In this document: piece by piece, positions 1 to 8,094 of the stretch
Numbering within the stretch: the first letter of the stretch is position 1
Layout of the letters: the number at the start of each line of letters is the position of its first letter
DNA from: an uncultured Clostridium sp.
GTDB taxonomy: Bacteria; Bacillota; Clostridia; TANB77; CAG-508
DNA: 48,966 nucleotides
NCBI GenBank assembly: GCA_900556135.1
Contig: USNR01000008.1
Location: 1-48,966, forward strand
Reading direction: 5' to 3'
Made by a program: the position numbers and the translations under genes
Notes under the pieces: generated by a model
What the model saw: only the letters and a program-made list of their open reading frames with translations
Databases searched by the model: none
Told to the model about the DNA's origin: nothing

Positions 1-2
1 CA

Positions 3-1904
3 GTATTTGTTGCAGTAGTATTAGGTTTATTGATTGTATATGCAAACAATTTTTTAATTAATAGAAGGAAAAAAGAATTTGGAATATATATGACATTAGG
101 AATGGGGAAAAGGCAAATATCAAAAATAATACTTATGGAAACAATATTAGTAGGAATTATGTCATTAATTGTAGGCTTAATTATAGGTGTATTTGCATCG
201 CAATTCATGTCTATATTAGTTGCTAAAATGTTTGAAGCAGATATGAGCAAATTTCAATTTGTATTTTCAAAAGATGCCTGTATAAAAACTGGTATTTATT
301 TTGCAGTAATGTATGTAGCAGTAATGTTTTTCAATACATTTACAGTTTCAAGATATAAATTAATTAATTTATTAAATGCGAGTAAGAAAAATGAGAATGT
401 AAAAATAAAAAATCCTATTATATGTATTTTAGTATTTTTAGGAGCTGTAGTTATACTTGGATATGCTTATTGGAAAGTAACAGGAGATGTTAGTAGTTTA
501 ACAACAGCAGATAAAATTTTACAACCTATTTTAATGGGAATTGTTGGAACAGTAGCAGTTTTCTGGTCTTTATCAGGATTTATAATACAAATAGTTCAAA
601 AAATGAAGAATATTTATTTTAAAAATACCAATATGTTTGTATTAAGACAAATAAATAACAAAATCAATACAATGGTTATAAGCATGAGTGTAATATGTTT
701 AATGCTATTTATGACGATTTCAATACTTTCTTCAAGTTTAGCATTAAGAAATACAATGCAAAGAGAATTAATTGAGATGACACCTGTAGATTTGAATTTG
801 TATAAAACAGCAAATTTACCAGAAAAATATTTACAATATGGAACGTATGGAAAAGAGATAACATCAACACCAGAAGCAATGTCGGATTCAAAAATACCTA
901 TTACTGAAACTTTAAAAAATAATGGTTTAGATATGAATGTCCTAAAAGACATTGTGGAAATAACAGTATATTCCACTGATAATTTGACTTGGAAAGATTT
1001 TTTTGGAGATAAATATATAGATATAAAAACTAAATATCCAAATCTTTTATATAATACAGCAGAACAGATAGTAAAAATATCAGACTATAATAAAATCGCA
1101 AAACTATATGGAATTAATCAATATGAATTAAATAATGATGAATATATTGTACTTTGTGATTTTGATTTACAAAAAGAATTACGAGATGAAGCATTAAAAG
1201 ATGGGAATAATGTTTTAAATATAGTTGGAAAACAATATAAATCAAAATATAATGAATGTAAAACAGGATATATTCAAATGTCTACTAATCATACAAATAC
1301 AGGAATTATATTAGTTCCAGATAATTGTGAATTGACAGAAAGCATGAAAAAGCAATATCTATTTGTTGCAAATTATAATGCAGATACTAAAGAGGGAAAG
1401 GAAGAAATAGAAAAAATATTTGTTGATGATAATTCTGAACTTTTACAAAATTTAGATAAAAATGGTTTGAATATTGACGGAAAAACGAAAATAGCTCTTA
1501 TGGAAGCAAGTGTAGGTCTAGCAACTATTGTAACATTTATAGCAATTTATTTAGGAATTATATTTTTAATTGCATGTTCAGCTATTTTAGCTTTAAAACA
1601 ATTAACAGATAGTTCAGATAATAAACAAAGATATACAATTTTAAGAAAAATTGGTTGTGATGAAAAGATGATTAACAAAGCATTATTTAGACAAATTGGG
1701 ATATTCTTTGGAGTTCCACTTGTTTTTGCAATTATACATTCTGTATTTGGAATACAATTTGCAATTACAATAATGTCTGGATTAGCAAGTAAAAAAGATT
1801 TATTACCATCAGCTATTGCAACTGTAATTATTATAGGTATAGTTTATGGAGCATATTTCTTAGCTACATACTTAGGTAGTAGAAATATCATTAAAGAGGA
1901 ATAA
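3..1904 (+). CDS. FtsX-like ABC transporter permease, BceB type (5' end outside window)
   Basis: The reading frame is open to the left edge and the first visible residues (VFVAVVLGLLIVYANNF) are already membrane sequence, so the true start lies outside. The visible part has an FtsX-type block with the cytoplasmic motif NRRKKEFGIYMTLGMGKRQI, several hydrophobic segments, a large polar domain of roughly 200 residues (about 265-490) and three C-terminal membrane segments. A large extracellular domain between TM7 and TM8 is typical of BceB-family permeases, which work with a BceA-type ATPase in sensing or detoxifying cell-wall-active peptides. The partner ATPase and any BceRS two-component genes would lie to the left. 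The peptide substrate cannot be inferred. Family assignment is firm, the BceB subtype good. Confidence 0.85.
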   Translation, partial: VFVAVVLGLLIVYANNFLINRRKKEFGIYMTLGMGKRQISKIILMETILVGIMSLIVGLIIGVFASQFMSILVAKMFEADMSKFQFVFSKDACIKTGIYFAVMYVAVMFFNTFTVSRYKLINLLNASKKNENVKIKNPIICILVFLGAVVILGYAYWKVTGDVSSLTTADKILQPILMGIVGTVAVFWSLSGFIIQIVQKMKNIYFKNTNMFVLRQINNKINTMVISMSVICLMLFMTISILSSSLALRNTMQRELIEMTPVDLNLYKTANLPEKYLQYGTYGKEITSTPEAMSDSKIPITETLKNNGLDMNVLKDIVEITVYSTDNLTWKDFFGDKYIDIKTKYPNLLYNTAEQIVKISDYNKIAKLYGINQYELNNDEYIVLCDFDLQKELRDEALKDGNNVLNIVGKQYKSKYNECKTGYIQMSTNHTNTGIILVPDNCELTESMKKQYLFVANYNADTKEGKEEIEKIFVDDNSELLQNLDKNGLNIDGKTKIALMEASVGLATIVTFIAIYLGIIFLIACSAILALKQLTDSSDNKQRYTILRKIGCDEKMINKALFRQIGIFFGVPLVFAIIHSVFGIQFAITIMSGLASKKDLLPSAIATVIIIGIVYGAYFLATYLGSRNIIKEE

Positions 1905-1913
1905 TTTTTATAA

Positions 1914-2114
1914 CAATGTAGTGATACCGAAAGACAAGAAAAATTAGCAATGGTACAATTTACTTTTGAACAAGTATTATCAATTCAAGCAGAGCAAGTA
2001 AATGGTAAAAATGCAGATATAGAAATAGCAACATCACAATTTACAAAAGCAATGCCAGAAAATAATCTATTAGAAGATATTATTCCGATTGATAAGAAAT
2101 TTAAAGTATGCTAA
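1914..2114 (+). pseudogene. 5'-truncated gene remnant
   Basis: Just after the permease, one frame reads about 66 codons of coding-like sequence without a stop (SDTERQEKLAMVQFTFEQ near the start, ending IPIDKKFKVC). It begins directly after a stop, has no start with a Shine-Dalgarno site, and the only internal ATG (1950) is unsupported. Composition looks like a real soluble protein end, so I read it as the 3' relic of a lost gene. I do not recognise the family. Confidence 0.4.
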
Positions 2115-2462
2115 TTTTTTCTAATTTGAATAAAAATGAGTAGAGTAGGGGAGATAGACATATTTTTAATGTTGTAGATTTATATTTAATATAAATATTT
2201 TATATATAAAAAAATAAAAAAAGATATAGAAAAATTTTGTGCAAAGTTTTTACAAAATAGAATTTTCTTCAGATTTATAATTAACAATTTTAAAATTTAA
2301 AAATAAAATAAAAAATATTATATTTAAAATTTTAAAATTTATAAAATCATAAATTAAAGATTTTAAATTTATAGAATTTTTTTTAAACGAACATTTGTTA
2401 ATTGCAAATTTTAATGTTTGGTTTTTAATTTATATGTATTTTAATTATTATAATTTAAACTT

Positions 2463-2890
2463 GTGAAAATCAATTTTAAGCCATTTACAATATTGCAATA
2501 TTAAATTATTCATCTAAACATTAAATTTAGATTTATTTGAGTTGTTTATGAAAATTTTAATTATATATATGCAATTTTTATAATTATCTGCAGATGCTAA
2601 AGTAATCTCTAAAAAATCTAAAATAACGGCTTACGAGAATCGATTTTAAGCCATTTTTATACTTAAGCCATATAACTTTGTTGTTTAGTATTTTAGCAAA
2701 ATATTGATAATTCTGGGGTTGAGAGATTTTAGATAAAAAATAACCAAATTTTTTATACTTATATAAATATATAAAAAACTGAAAAAATACCTAAAAAAAA
2801 CGACGCATGAGAATCGATTTTAAGCCGTTTTTATTTTTAAGGCTTATAGTTTGTTGTTGGTAAAATACGGCAAATATAGAGAAATAGGCA
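2463..2890. repeat. Degenerate ~172-bp tandem repeat in a very AT-rich spacer
   Basis: A core motif GAGAATCGATTTTAAGCC recurs at about 2464 (as GAAAATCAATTTTAAGCC), 2635 and 2809, i.e. at a spacing of about 171-174 bases. The second and third copies also share downstream sequence (TTTTTA, then TTAAGxCxTATA, then TTGTTGTT, then AAATA). The core is an imperfect palindrome (GGCTTA, AATCGATT, TAAGCC in copy two). The surrounding 2115-3040 holds no ORF I can support. It looks like an old, decaying repeat or small mobile element. Confidence 0.5.
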
Positions 2891-3043
2891 TTTTGAAGAT
2901 TTTTGGAAAATTTATATAAAATATAATATGAAATAAAAATTATTGAGTAATGAAATTAAATTTTAAATAGAAAAATTATTTAGATGTAAAATTATAAGGA
3001 TAAATTATAAAACTGATTTAAAATTGATTTTAGAAATAAATAT

Positions 3044-3240
3044 CTGGGACTAGACTAACATTATTACAAGTAATAAATGATAAAGCAATAATGTTAGTCA
3101 AACGATAGCTAATAAATAGCTAGTAAAGCTGTTATAAGTCTAGTGGTTACAAGAACTTGTGGGTAGGACTCTAAAAGGGGTTCTATTATTTTGCTCCTAT
3201 CTTATTTTACGCAAAACTTTGATTTTGTGCAATGTTGTTT
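3044..3240. ncRNA. Candidate structured RNA, family not identified
   Basis: This stretch between an AT-rich desert and a small gene is less AT-rich and folds well. A perfect 13-bp stem GACTAACATTATT (3053-3065) pairs with 3087-3099. An alternative outer helix CTAGAC (3050-3055) pairs with GTCTAG (3138-3143). GGTAGGA (3162-3168) pairs with TCCTATC (3195-3201), and a further small hairpin lies at 3211-3230. No ORF fits. It does not show tmRNA, RNase P or SRP RNA signatures. Transcribed strand unknown. Confidence 0.4.
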
Positions 3241-3245
3241 CTCGA

Positions 3246-3554
3246 TTATAAAAGAGCTATATACACATATACCCCATTCTTAGATTCAATATATACAAAA
3301 GTAAAATCACTATACTTATTTTCTAAAATGTAAAATATTTTTTTAAGCTTCTCCATAACTATTCTATTGTCATAATTTGACTTAGATAATAAATATTGAT
3401 ATAAATAAAAAATATTTGCATAATTTAAGTCTTGAGCTTCACTATCTTTTTTTATTGTCCATATACTGTTTAGATTTAAACATAATAATTGTAGACCAGT
3501 TAAAATGTAATTTAATTTAGTGTCATAAATTTTAAATTTTATTGGTTTCTTTAT
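3246..3554 (-). CDS. Small hypothetical protein with a non-canonical start codon (about 102 aa)
   Basis: I read 102 uninterrupted sense codons (KKPIKFKIYDTKLNYILTGL at the start, ending NGVYVYIALL) with protein-like composition. There is no ATG, GTG or TTG near the 5' end; the first ATG is about 70 codons in. Yet a run of six G followed by ATTATT lies directly before ATA, the same layout as the divergent neighbour, which has AGGGGGAATTATT then ATG. A promoter, TTGGCA-17-TATAAT, sits just upstream. Either ATA (3554) or ATT (3557 or 3560) starts translation, or the start codon was recently mutated. Function unknown; no domain recognised. Confidence 0.5.
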   Translation of the reverse strand: MKKPIKFKIYDTKLNYILTGLQLLCLNLNSIWTIKKDSEAQDLNYANIFYLYQYLLSKSNYDNRIVMEKLKKIFYILENKYSDFTFVYIESKNGVYVYIALL

Positions 3555-3586
3555 AATAATCCCCCCTATTTATTAATGTAAAATAC

Positions 3587-3615
3587 ATTATAATAGAATT
3601 ATGTAAATCTGCCAA
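3587..3615 (-). promoter_or_regulatory. Sigma-A-type promoter for the 102-aa minus-strand ORF
   Basis: On the minus strand, -35 TTGGCA (3615-3610) and -10 TATAAT (3592-3587) are separated by 17 bases. The expected transcript starts near 3580, about 25 bases before the proposed start codon. Confidence 0.6.
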
Positions 3616-3618
3616 TTT

Positions 3619-3647
3619 TTGTAAAATTGAAGAAAGTATGTTATAAT
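3619..3647 (+). promoter_or_regulatory. Sigma-A-type promoter for the DUF2726 gene
   Basis: -35 TTGTAA (3619-3624) and -10 TATAAT (3642-3647) with a 17-base spacer, 21 bases before the start codon. Its -35 lies back to back with the -35 of the divergent promoter, so the two probably compete for polymerase. Confidence 0.6.
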
Positions 3648-3667
3648 AAACAAAAGGGGGAATTATT

Positions 3668-4150
3668 ATGATGTATGCACTTGTATTTGTAATAATAATT
3701 TTATTACTAGATATAATAATAAACAAAACTAATATAAATAGAACAGAGTTTAAAGAAAATTTAAATTATAAAGAAATATACGAAAAGAAAAATTACTTAC
3801 TAACACAAAAAGAACTTAAATTTTATAAATTATTAAAGAGTATAACTAATAAATATAATTTAAATTTATTTACTCAAGTTGCGTTATATGAAATAGTGAA
3901 AAGTAAAGATATTAAAGATTTTAATAGAATTAAAAGTAAAACAATAGATTTTATAGTTGCAGATAATAATTGTCAAATTAAAATGTGTATAGAATTAGAT
4001 GATAGTACACACATACAAAAAAAAAGACAAGAGCGAGATAAATTTATAAACGAGTTATTTAAGCAATTAGATATTAAATTATTAAGAATACCAGAACAGA
4101 ATTTTTATAATTTGCAAGAATTAGAAGAAAGAATAAAAGAGAGTTTATAA
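3668..4150 (+). CDS. Membrane-anchored DUF2726 protein (restriction-endonuclease-like fold)
   Basis: 160 residues. An N-terminal hydrophobic helix (about 3-18) is followed by a soluble domain with the DUF2726 pattern: LTQKELKFYKLL (45-56), KTIDF (91-95), IELDDSTH (108-115) and RDKFINELF (123-131). The acidic, His and Lys/Arg residues resemble the PD-(D/E)XK-like core this family is thought to have, which suggests a nuclease-like or nucleic-acid-related role, unproven. Start chosen at the first of two ATGs because GGGGG ends seven bases before it. Monocistronic: own promoter and a terminator overlapping the stop codon. Confidence 0.75.
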   Translation: MMYALVFVIIILLLDIIINKTNINRTEFKENLNYKEIYEKKNYLLTQKELKFYKLLKSITNKYNLNLFTQVALYEIVKSKDIKDFNRIKSKTIDFIVADNNCQIKMCIELDDSTHIQKKRQERDKFINELFKQLDIKLLRIPEQNFYNLQELEERIKESL

Positions 4151-4164
4151 CTCTCTTTTATTTA
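4135..4164 (+). terminator. Terminator of the DUF2726 gene
   Basis: Perfect 11-bp stem AAAAGAGAGTT / AACTCTCTTTT with a 3-base loop, overlapping the stop codon and followed by a T-rich run. Confidence 0.8.
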
Positions 4165-4283
4165 ATCAATTTGTTGAAGTAAAGAATGAATATTTATTAT
4201 AGACGTTTGTGAAAGTTACGATATAAATAATTTAATTGATAATATAATGAAGAAGTAATAACTTATTTATATTACAAAAATAA

Positions 4284-4326
4284 AAATAGTAGTGAAATTT
4301 CTCCAATATCTTCACTACTATTTTTT
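4284..4326. terminator. Bidirectional terminator downstream of rho
   Basis: Stem AATAGTAGTGAA / TTCACTACTATT with A/T runs on both flanks. It serves rho on the minus strand and backs up the plus-strand gene. Confidence 0.75.
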
Positions 4327-4332
4327 ATAATG

Positions 4333-5697
4333 CTATTTCATTCCTGCTAAGAATATTTTCATTTTTTCTATAAATTCTTGATTGTTTTTTGTTCTTACCA
4401 TTTCATTTATTAGTTGTTCTATAAGATCTGCAGTAGACATATTTGCCATTGCTTTTCTTAATGCAAATATAGTATCTAATTCGTCTTTAGATAATAGCTT
4501 TTCTTCTTTTCTTGTTCCAGATTTATTTATATTAATTGCAGGGAAAATTCTCTTTTCTGATAAAGCTCTGTCAAGGTGTACTTCCATGTTTCCTGTACCC
4601 TTAAACTCTTCAAAAATCACTTCATCCATTCTGCTTCCTGTTTCAACTAATGCTGTAGCTAAAATTGTAAGGCTTCCCCCATGCTCTATGTTTCTTGCTG
4701 CTCCAAAGAATTTTTTGGGTTTATGTAATGCTGTAGGATCAAATCCTCCTGATAATGTTTTTCCAGATGATGGAACTACCAAGTTATATGCTCTTGCTAA
4801 TCTTGTTATACTGTCTAACAAAATTACAACATCTTTATTATGTTCTACCAATCTTTTAGCTCTTTCTAGTACCATTTCAGCAACTTTTACATGATGTTCT
4901 GGCAATTCATCAAATGTAGAATATATTACTTCTCCTTTTATAGAACGTTTCATGTCTGTTACTTCTTCTGGACGCTCATCTATTAATAAAACAATCAATT
5001 CTACTTCTGGATTATTTATTGAAATACTATTTGCAATTTTCTTTAATAATGTAGTTTTTCCCACTTTAGGAGGTGCTACAATCATTCCTCTTTGTCCTTT
5101 TCCTATTGGAGAAATTAGATCTATTAATCTCATTGCATATTCAGTTGGTGAAGTTTCTAATTTAATTCTTTCATCTGGATATATAGGTGTTAGTTCATCG
5201 AATTTCACTCTTCTATATGCCTTTTCTGGAGCTTCACCATTTACTTCTCCTACATATATTAAAGCTGGAAATTTTTCACCTTCTTTAGGTTGTCTTGCAA
5301 TTCCTTTTATTTTATCTCCAATATCTAACCTGAATCTTCTAATTTGAACAGGAGACACATATACATCTTTAGTTGTAGATAAGTAATTTTCTCCTCTTAA
5401 AAAGCCATAACCATCTGGTAAGACTTCTAAAATTCCTTCTACAATCTTGTCGTCAGCATTAGTCACTCTGTATCCGCCTTCTTGTGTGTTGTTTTCATCA
5501 TTTTCATAATCAGGAGTATTTGTATCTGATTTCACTGTATCTGCTTGTATTAAAGCTCCTGTTAATTCATTATCATTTTTTGCATCTTCCGATAATAAAT
5601 TTATTAATTCTTCCTTTTTTAATTTTGAAACATTTTTTACATTTTTTTCTTTTGCTAGCTGACGTAACTCAACTAAAGTACAGTCTGATAAATTCAT
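4333..5697 (-). CDS. rho: Transcription termination factor Rho
   Basis: 454 residues, the usual size with a moderate N-terminal insert. The hexameric RNA-dependent ATPase terminates transcription at C-rich sites. In order: SAP-like N-terminal domain (1-36), an acidic Asn-rich linker (37-78), the RNA-binding cold-shock-like domain (80-155, [10 protein letters not shown]), then the RecA-type ATPase with Walker A APPKVGKT (208-215), Walker B VVILLD (290-295), Q-loop region [11 protein letters not shown] (326-336) and the GTGNME region (367-372). Start ATG has GGAGG at good distance. Monocistronic, with its own terminator downstream. Assignment certain. Confidence 0.97.
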   Translation of the reverse strand: MNLSDCTLVELRQLAKEKNVKNVSKLKKEELINLLSEDAKNDNELTGALIQADTVKSDTNTPDYENDENNTQEGGYRVTNADDKIVEGILEVLPDGYGFLRGENYLSTTKDVYVSPVQIRRFRLDIGDKIKGIARQPKEGEKFPALIYVGEVNGEAPEKAYRRVKFDELTPIYPDERIKLETSPTEYAMRLIDLISPIGKGQRGMIVAPPKVGKTTLLKKIANSISINNPEVELIVLLIDERPEEVTDMKRSIKGEVIYSTFDELPEHHVKVAEMVLERAKRLVEHNKDVVILLDSITRLARAYNLVVPSSGKTLSGGFDPTALHKPKKFFGAARNIEHGGSLTILATALVETGSRMDEVIFEEFKGTGNMEVHLDRALSEKRIFPAININKSGTRKEEKLLSKDELDTIFALRKAMANMSTADLIEQLINEMVRTKNNQEFIEKMKIFLAGMK

Positions 5698-5893
5698 ATT
5701 TCCTCCATATTACAATTAATTATTTATTATATATTATTTTAAATCTTTATTGGATTTTTTATTAGAATTAATTATTTGATTAAAAGTACATATATTCTTA
5801 TTACATTAGATATTATATTACATTTTTTTAAAATAATCAAGAAAAATGTATGATATATTTAAAGATAAAATAAGCTTTTTTCCTACAAATTAA

Positions 5894-5932
5894 AAATATA
5901 GAGACTAATAATGTCGATTAATCTCTATATTT
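5894..5932 (-). terminator. Terminator downstream of divIC
   Basis: 16-bp stem (AAATATAGAGAYTAAT type, one G-U pair) with a 7-base loop; on the minus strand it is followed by TTTTAATTT. Confidence 0.75.
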
Positions 5933-5945
5933 GTGTATATTTTAT

Positions 5946-6212
5946 TTACTTTTCTATATCTACATATACTCTTTCATTAGGTAAATACATATCTAACTTT
6001 TCTCTAGCGACTTCCTCTATATAGTCTAAAGAAGAGACGCTTTGTTTTGTTTTTATAAGTGCTTCTTTAGTTTCTGTTGCATCTTCTAATTGTTGTTTAT
6101 AATCTGTTTCAGCACTTTTATATGTATTAAGTGTTGTTTGTTGTGAAATTAATACTCCGACAAAATATATCATTATTGCTATTATTATTATTTTTTTATA
6201 TATTTTTTTCAT
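5946..6212 (-). CDS. divIC: Septum formation initiator, DivIC/FtsB family
   Basis: 88 residues: short basic N-terminus, one membrane helix (about 6-24), a coiled-coil stretch (about 30-55), then the family end SLDYIEEVAREKLDMYLPNE. Proteins of this family link early and late divisome components with DivIB and FtsL. It follows yabP and yabQ in the same order as in Bacillus (yabP-yabQ-divIC), which supports the call. GGAG precedes the ATG. Last gene of the unit; a terminator follows. Confidence 0.88.
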   Translation of the reverse strand: MKKIYKKIIIIAIMIYFVGVLISQQTTLNTYKSAETDYKQQLEDATETKEALIKTKQSVSSLDYIEEVAREKLDMYLPNERVYVDIEK

Positions 6213-6282
6213 AAGTTTGTCTCCATCTTACAAATTGTTTTATTGTAGTTTTTTATTTTCTACTATATTTTATAATTCTACA

Positions 6283-6789
6283 TTATAATGAAAAATCCTT
6301 CTTGGGAGATGAAAAATTTTTCTTTTTTTTGCATTTTTTGTAGATTGATATATTATTCATTTTCTTTATGTTAAAAACAAGTAGCATAAAAGGCTTGTTT
6401 AAATGTTTTCTTAAGAAAATTAATATATGTTTTATTGGCCAGAACACAATTTTTATAGTGTTGTATAATGCTTTCTTTAATGTTGAAAGAATGAAAACAT
6501 TTATTCTTATAAAATATTTGCTTATGGTTGCTAAATAAATTCCACATCCGGTAAACATTCCTGCAAACATATACCATCTAACTTCACCATTGTTATAAAT
6601 AAAGATTACAAATATTAAAAAAAATGCTGAAATAATGCCAAATATTATATCTTCTATCAATGTATGAATGTCGGAAATTTTAAATGTTCTTCTTATAACT
6701 CTAAAAATATCAAACAATATTCCAATTATTATTCCAGATATACAAAATATTAAGAAAATTTTTATTTCATTTGAAACTACTAATCCCAT
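6283..6789 (-). CDS. yabQ: Spore cortex protein YabQ
   Basis: 168 residues with four predicted membrane helices in the first ~110 residues and the recognisable YabQ start (FLIFCISGIIIGILFDIFRV). YabQ is an outer-forespore-membrane protein needed for cortex formation in Bacillus. The basic, Lys-rich C-terminal tail (KKCKKKKNFSSPKKDF) looks soluble. AGAAGGA precedes the ATG. Gap of 15 bases to yabP upstream, so cotranscribed; expected to be mother-cell (sigma-E) controlled, though I saw no clear sigma-E promoter. Confidence 0.88.
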   Translation of the reverse strand: MGLVVSNEIKIFLIFCISGIIIGILFDIFRVIRRTFKISDIHTLIEDIIFGIISAFFLIFVIFIYNNGEVRWYMFAGMFTGCGIYLATISKYFIRINVFILSTLKKALYNTIKIVFWPIKHILIFLRKHLNKPFMLLVFNIKKMNNISIYKKCKKKKNFSSPKKDFSL

Positions 6790-6804
6790 ATTTTTATCCT
6801 TCTA

Positions 6805-7101
6805 TTATTTAAAGATTTTTCCTAAAATTCCTGAAGAGCCCTTCTTTTCATTAGAACTTTCACTGTATCCTAGATTGTAAATTTCTCCTTCTATAATAAC
6901 TTCAGAACTGTCTATGCTTAGTTTGTTAATCCTTAAATCTTCCCCTTTGATTGTTAATAATCCAAGTTGAGTTTCTACAATTACAATTTGGTCATCAAAA
7001 CTTAAGACGTCTAATACACCAGTTATAGTTAGTTTTTCCCTGCTTTCTAATATTATATTTTGAATAATATTGTTTTGATTCATCATATTTCTTTCATCCA
7101 T
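6805..7101 (-). CDS. yabP: Sporulation protein YabP
   Basis: 98 residues with the YabP core: REKLTITGVLDVLSFDD, then IVIVETQLGLLTIKGEDL and a C-terminal IIIEGEIYNLGY-like strand. YabP is a small mother-cell sporulation protein of the YabP/YqfC family, linked to spore cortex or coat morphogenesis. The first ATG (7101) has AAAGGA at a long 14-base distance; the internal ATG codons six and seven residues later are alternatives with GGATGAAAG just upstream. First gene of yabP-yabQ-divIC. Confidence 0.85.
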   Translation of the reverse strand: MDERNMMNQNNIIQNIILESREKLTITGVLDVLSFDDQIVIVETQLGLLTIKGEDLRINKLSIDSSEVIIEGEIYNLGYSESSNEKKGSSGILGKIFK

Positions 7102-7291
7102 ACCAATTTCATTCCTTTCTGAACATTAGTTATTGAATATTGTTTGTAATATAAATCATATATTTAATTATATGCAGGTCTTGTCTTTTTTAGAACTCCT
7201 TGTTATTTATAAAATATTTTCCTGATATAAAAAGGAGTTTATTAATGTCAAAATTTGTCAGATTTATACTTAGTTATATCTTGTTTAACTA

Positions 7292-7320
7292 TTGCTTTTT
7301 TATGCAAACTTATTTATAAT
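7292..7320 (+). promoter_or_regulatory. Promoter of the BI-1 family gene
   Basis: -35 TTGCTT (7292-7297), 17-base spacer, -10 TATAAT (7315-7320), 24 bases before the start codon. A separate long hairpin with arms AACTCCTT/AAGGAGTT lies upstream, about 7195-7240, with no T-run; its role is unclear. Confidence 0.55.
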
Positions 7321-7344
7321 TAATTAAAAAAAGGAGGTGTAAAA

Positions 7345-8010
7345 ATGGAAGATCCAGTAATTGAAACTGAAAACAAAGTATTAGGTAAAACATTTTTTTA
7401 CATGTTTTTAGGATTATTAGCAACAGCCCTAGTATCTTGGTATATTTATGCTTCTGGATACATAAACAATTTGATTTTGGGTGGAACATTTAGAGTTATG
7501 TTAGTAATAGAACTTTTAGTAGTAATTGTATTTAATTTGCTATTTAAAAAACTTCCACCAATTGGTGTTGCAATTTTATATTTTATATATGCTTTTGTTA
7601 ATGGAGTCACATTCTCTGTTTTCTTTGCTGTTTTTGAGCTTAATTCTATAATATATTTATTTTTTGCAGCTGCAGTACTTTTTGGAATTTTTGCTTTTAT
7701 GGGCTATAACTCGAAAAAAGACTTAAGTAGTTGGTCTAGCTATATACTACCTTTGTTAATAGTTGGATTGATAGTTAGTTTAATTAATCTATTTGTGAAT
7801 AATTCAATGATTGATATAATATTGGATTGGTTTGTTTTAATCTTATTCTTTGGAATAACAATGTATGATATGAATAAGATTAAGGAGTTAGCAAATTCCG
7901 GAATTGTTGAAAATGATAAAGTATATATATATGGAGCTATGGAATTATACTTGGATTTTATTAATATTTTTATTAGACTTCTTTCAATATTTGGAAAAAG
8001 AAAAGACTAA
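7345..8010 (+). CDS. Bax inhibitor-1 / YccA family membrane protein
   Basis: 221 residues with seven hydrophobic segments, the size and layout of bacterial BI-1 (UPF0005) proteins. The family C-terminus is visible: FGITMYDMNKIKEL, then YIYGAMELYLDFINIFIRLL. Bacterial members are pH-sensitive calcium-leak channels in structural work on BsYetJ; the role in this host is not known. AAGGAGGTG precedes the ATG. Monocistronic, between its own promoter and a strong terminator. Confidence 0.9.
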   Translation: MEDPVIETENKVLGKTFFYMFLGLLATALVSWYIYASGYINNLILGGTFRVMLVIELLVVIVFNLLFKKLPPIGVAILYFIYAFVNGVTFSVFFAVFELNSIIYLFFAAAVLFGIFAFMGYNSKKDLSSWSSYILPLLIVGLIVSLINLFVNNSMIDIILDWFVLILFFGITMYDMNKIKELANSGIVENDKVYIYGAMELYLDFINIFIRLLSIFGKRKD

Positions 8011-8050
8011 AAAAATCAGGTCTGATTTTAAGATTAGACCTGATTTTTTT
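8011..8050. terminator. Bidirectional terminator between the BI-1 gene and prfB
   Basis: Stem AAAAATCAGGTCT / AGACCTGATTTTT directly after the stop codon, with a seven-T run on the plus strand and an A/T flank that serves prfB on the other strand. Confidence 0.85.
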
Positions 8051-8094
8051 CCTTGTGTAGAGAAATAATTTCTACTCTAAATAAGTTTATAGAT

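Noticed and set aside
614..976. Reverse-strand ORFs inside the permease gene
   Set aside because: They overlap the clear FtsX frame, lack ribosome sites and read as low-complexity reverse translations.
3532..3726. Minus-strand 64-aa ORF over the divergent promoters
   Set aside because: It overlaps both promoters and the DUF2726 start, and a different frame here (102 aa) has SD and promoter support.
7195..7240. Terminator between yabP and the BI-1 gene
   Set aside because: The hairpin has no T-run on either strand and follows no gene; both neighbours point away from it.
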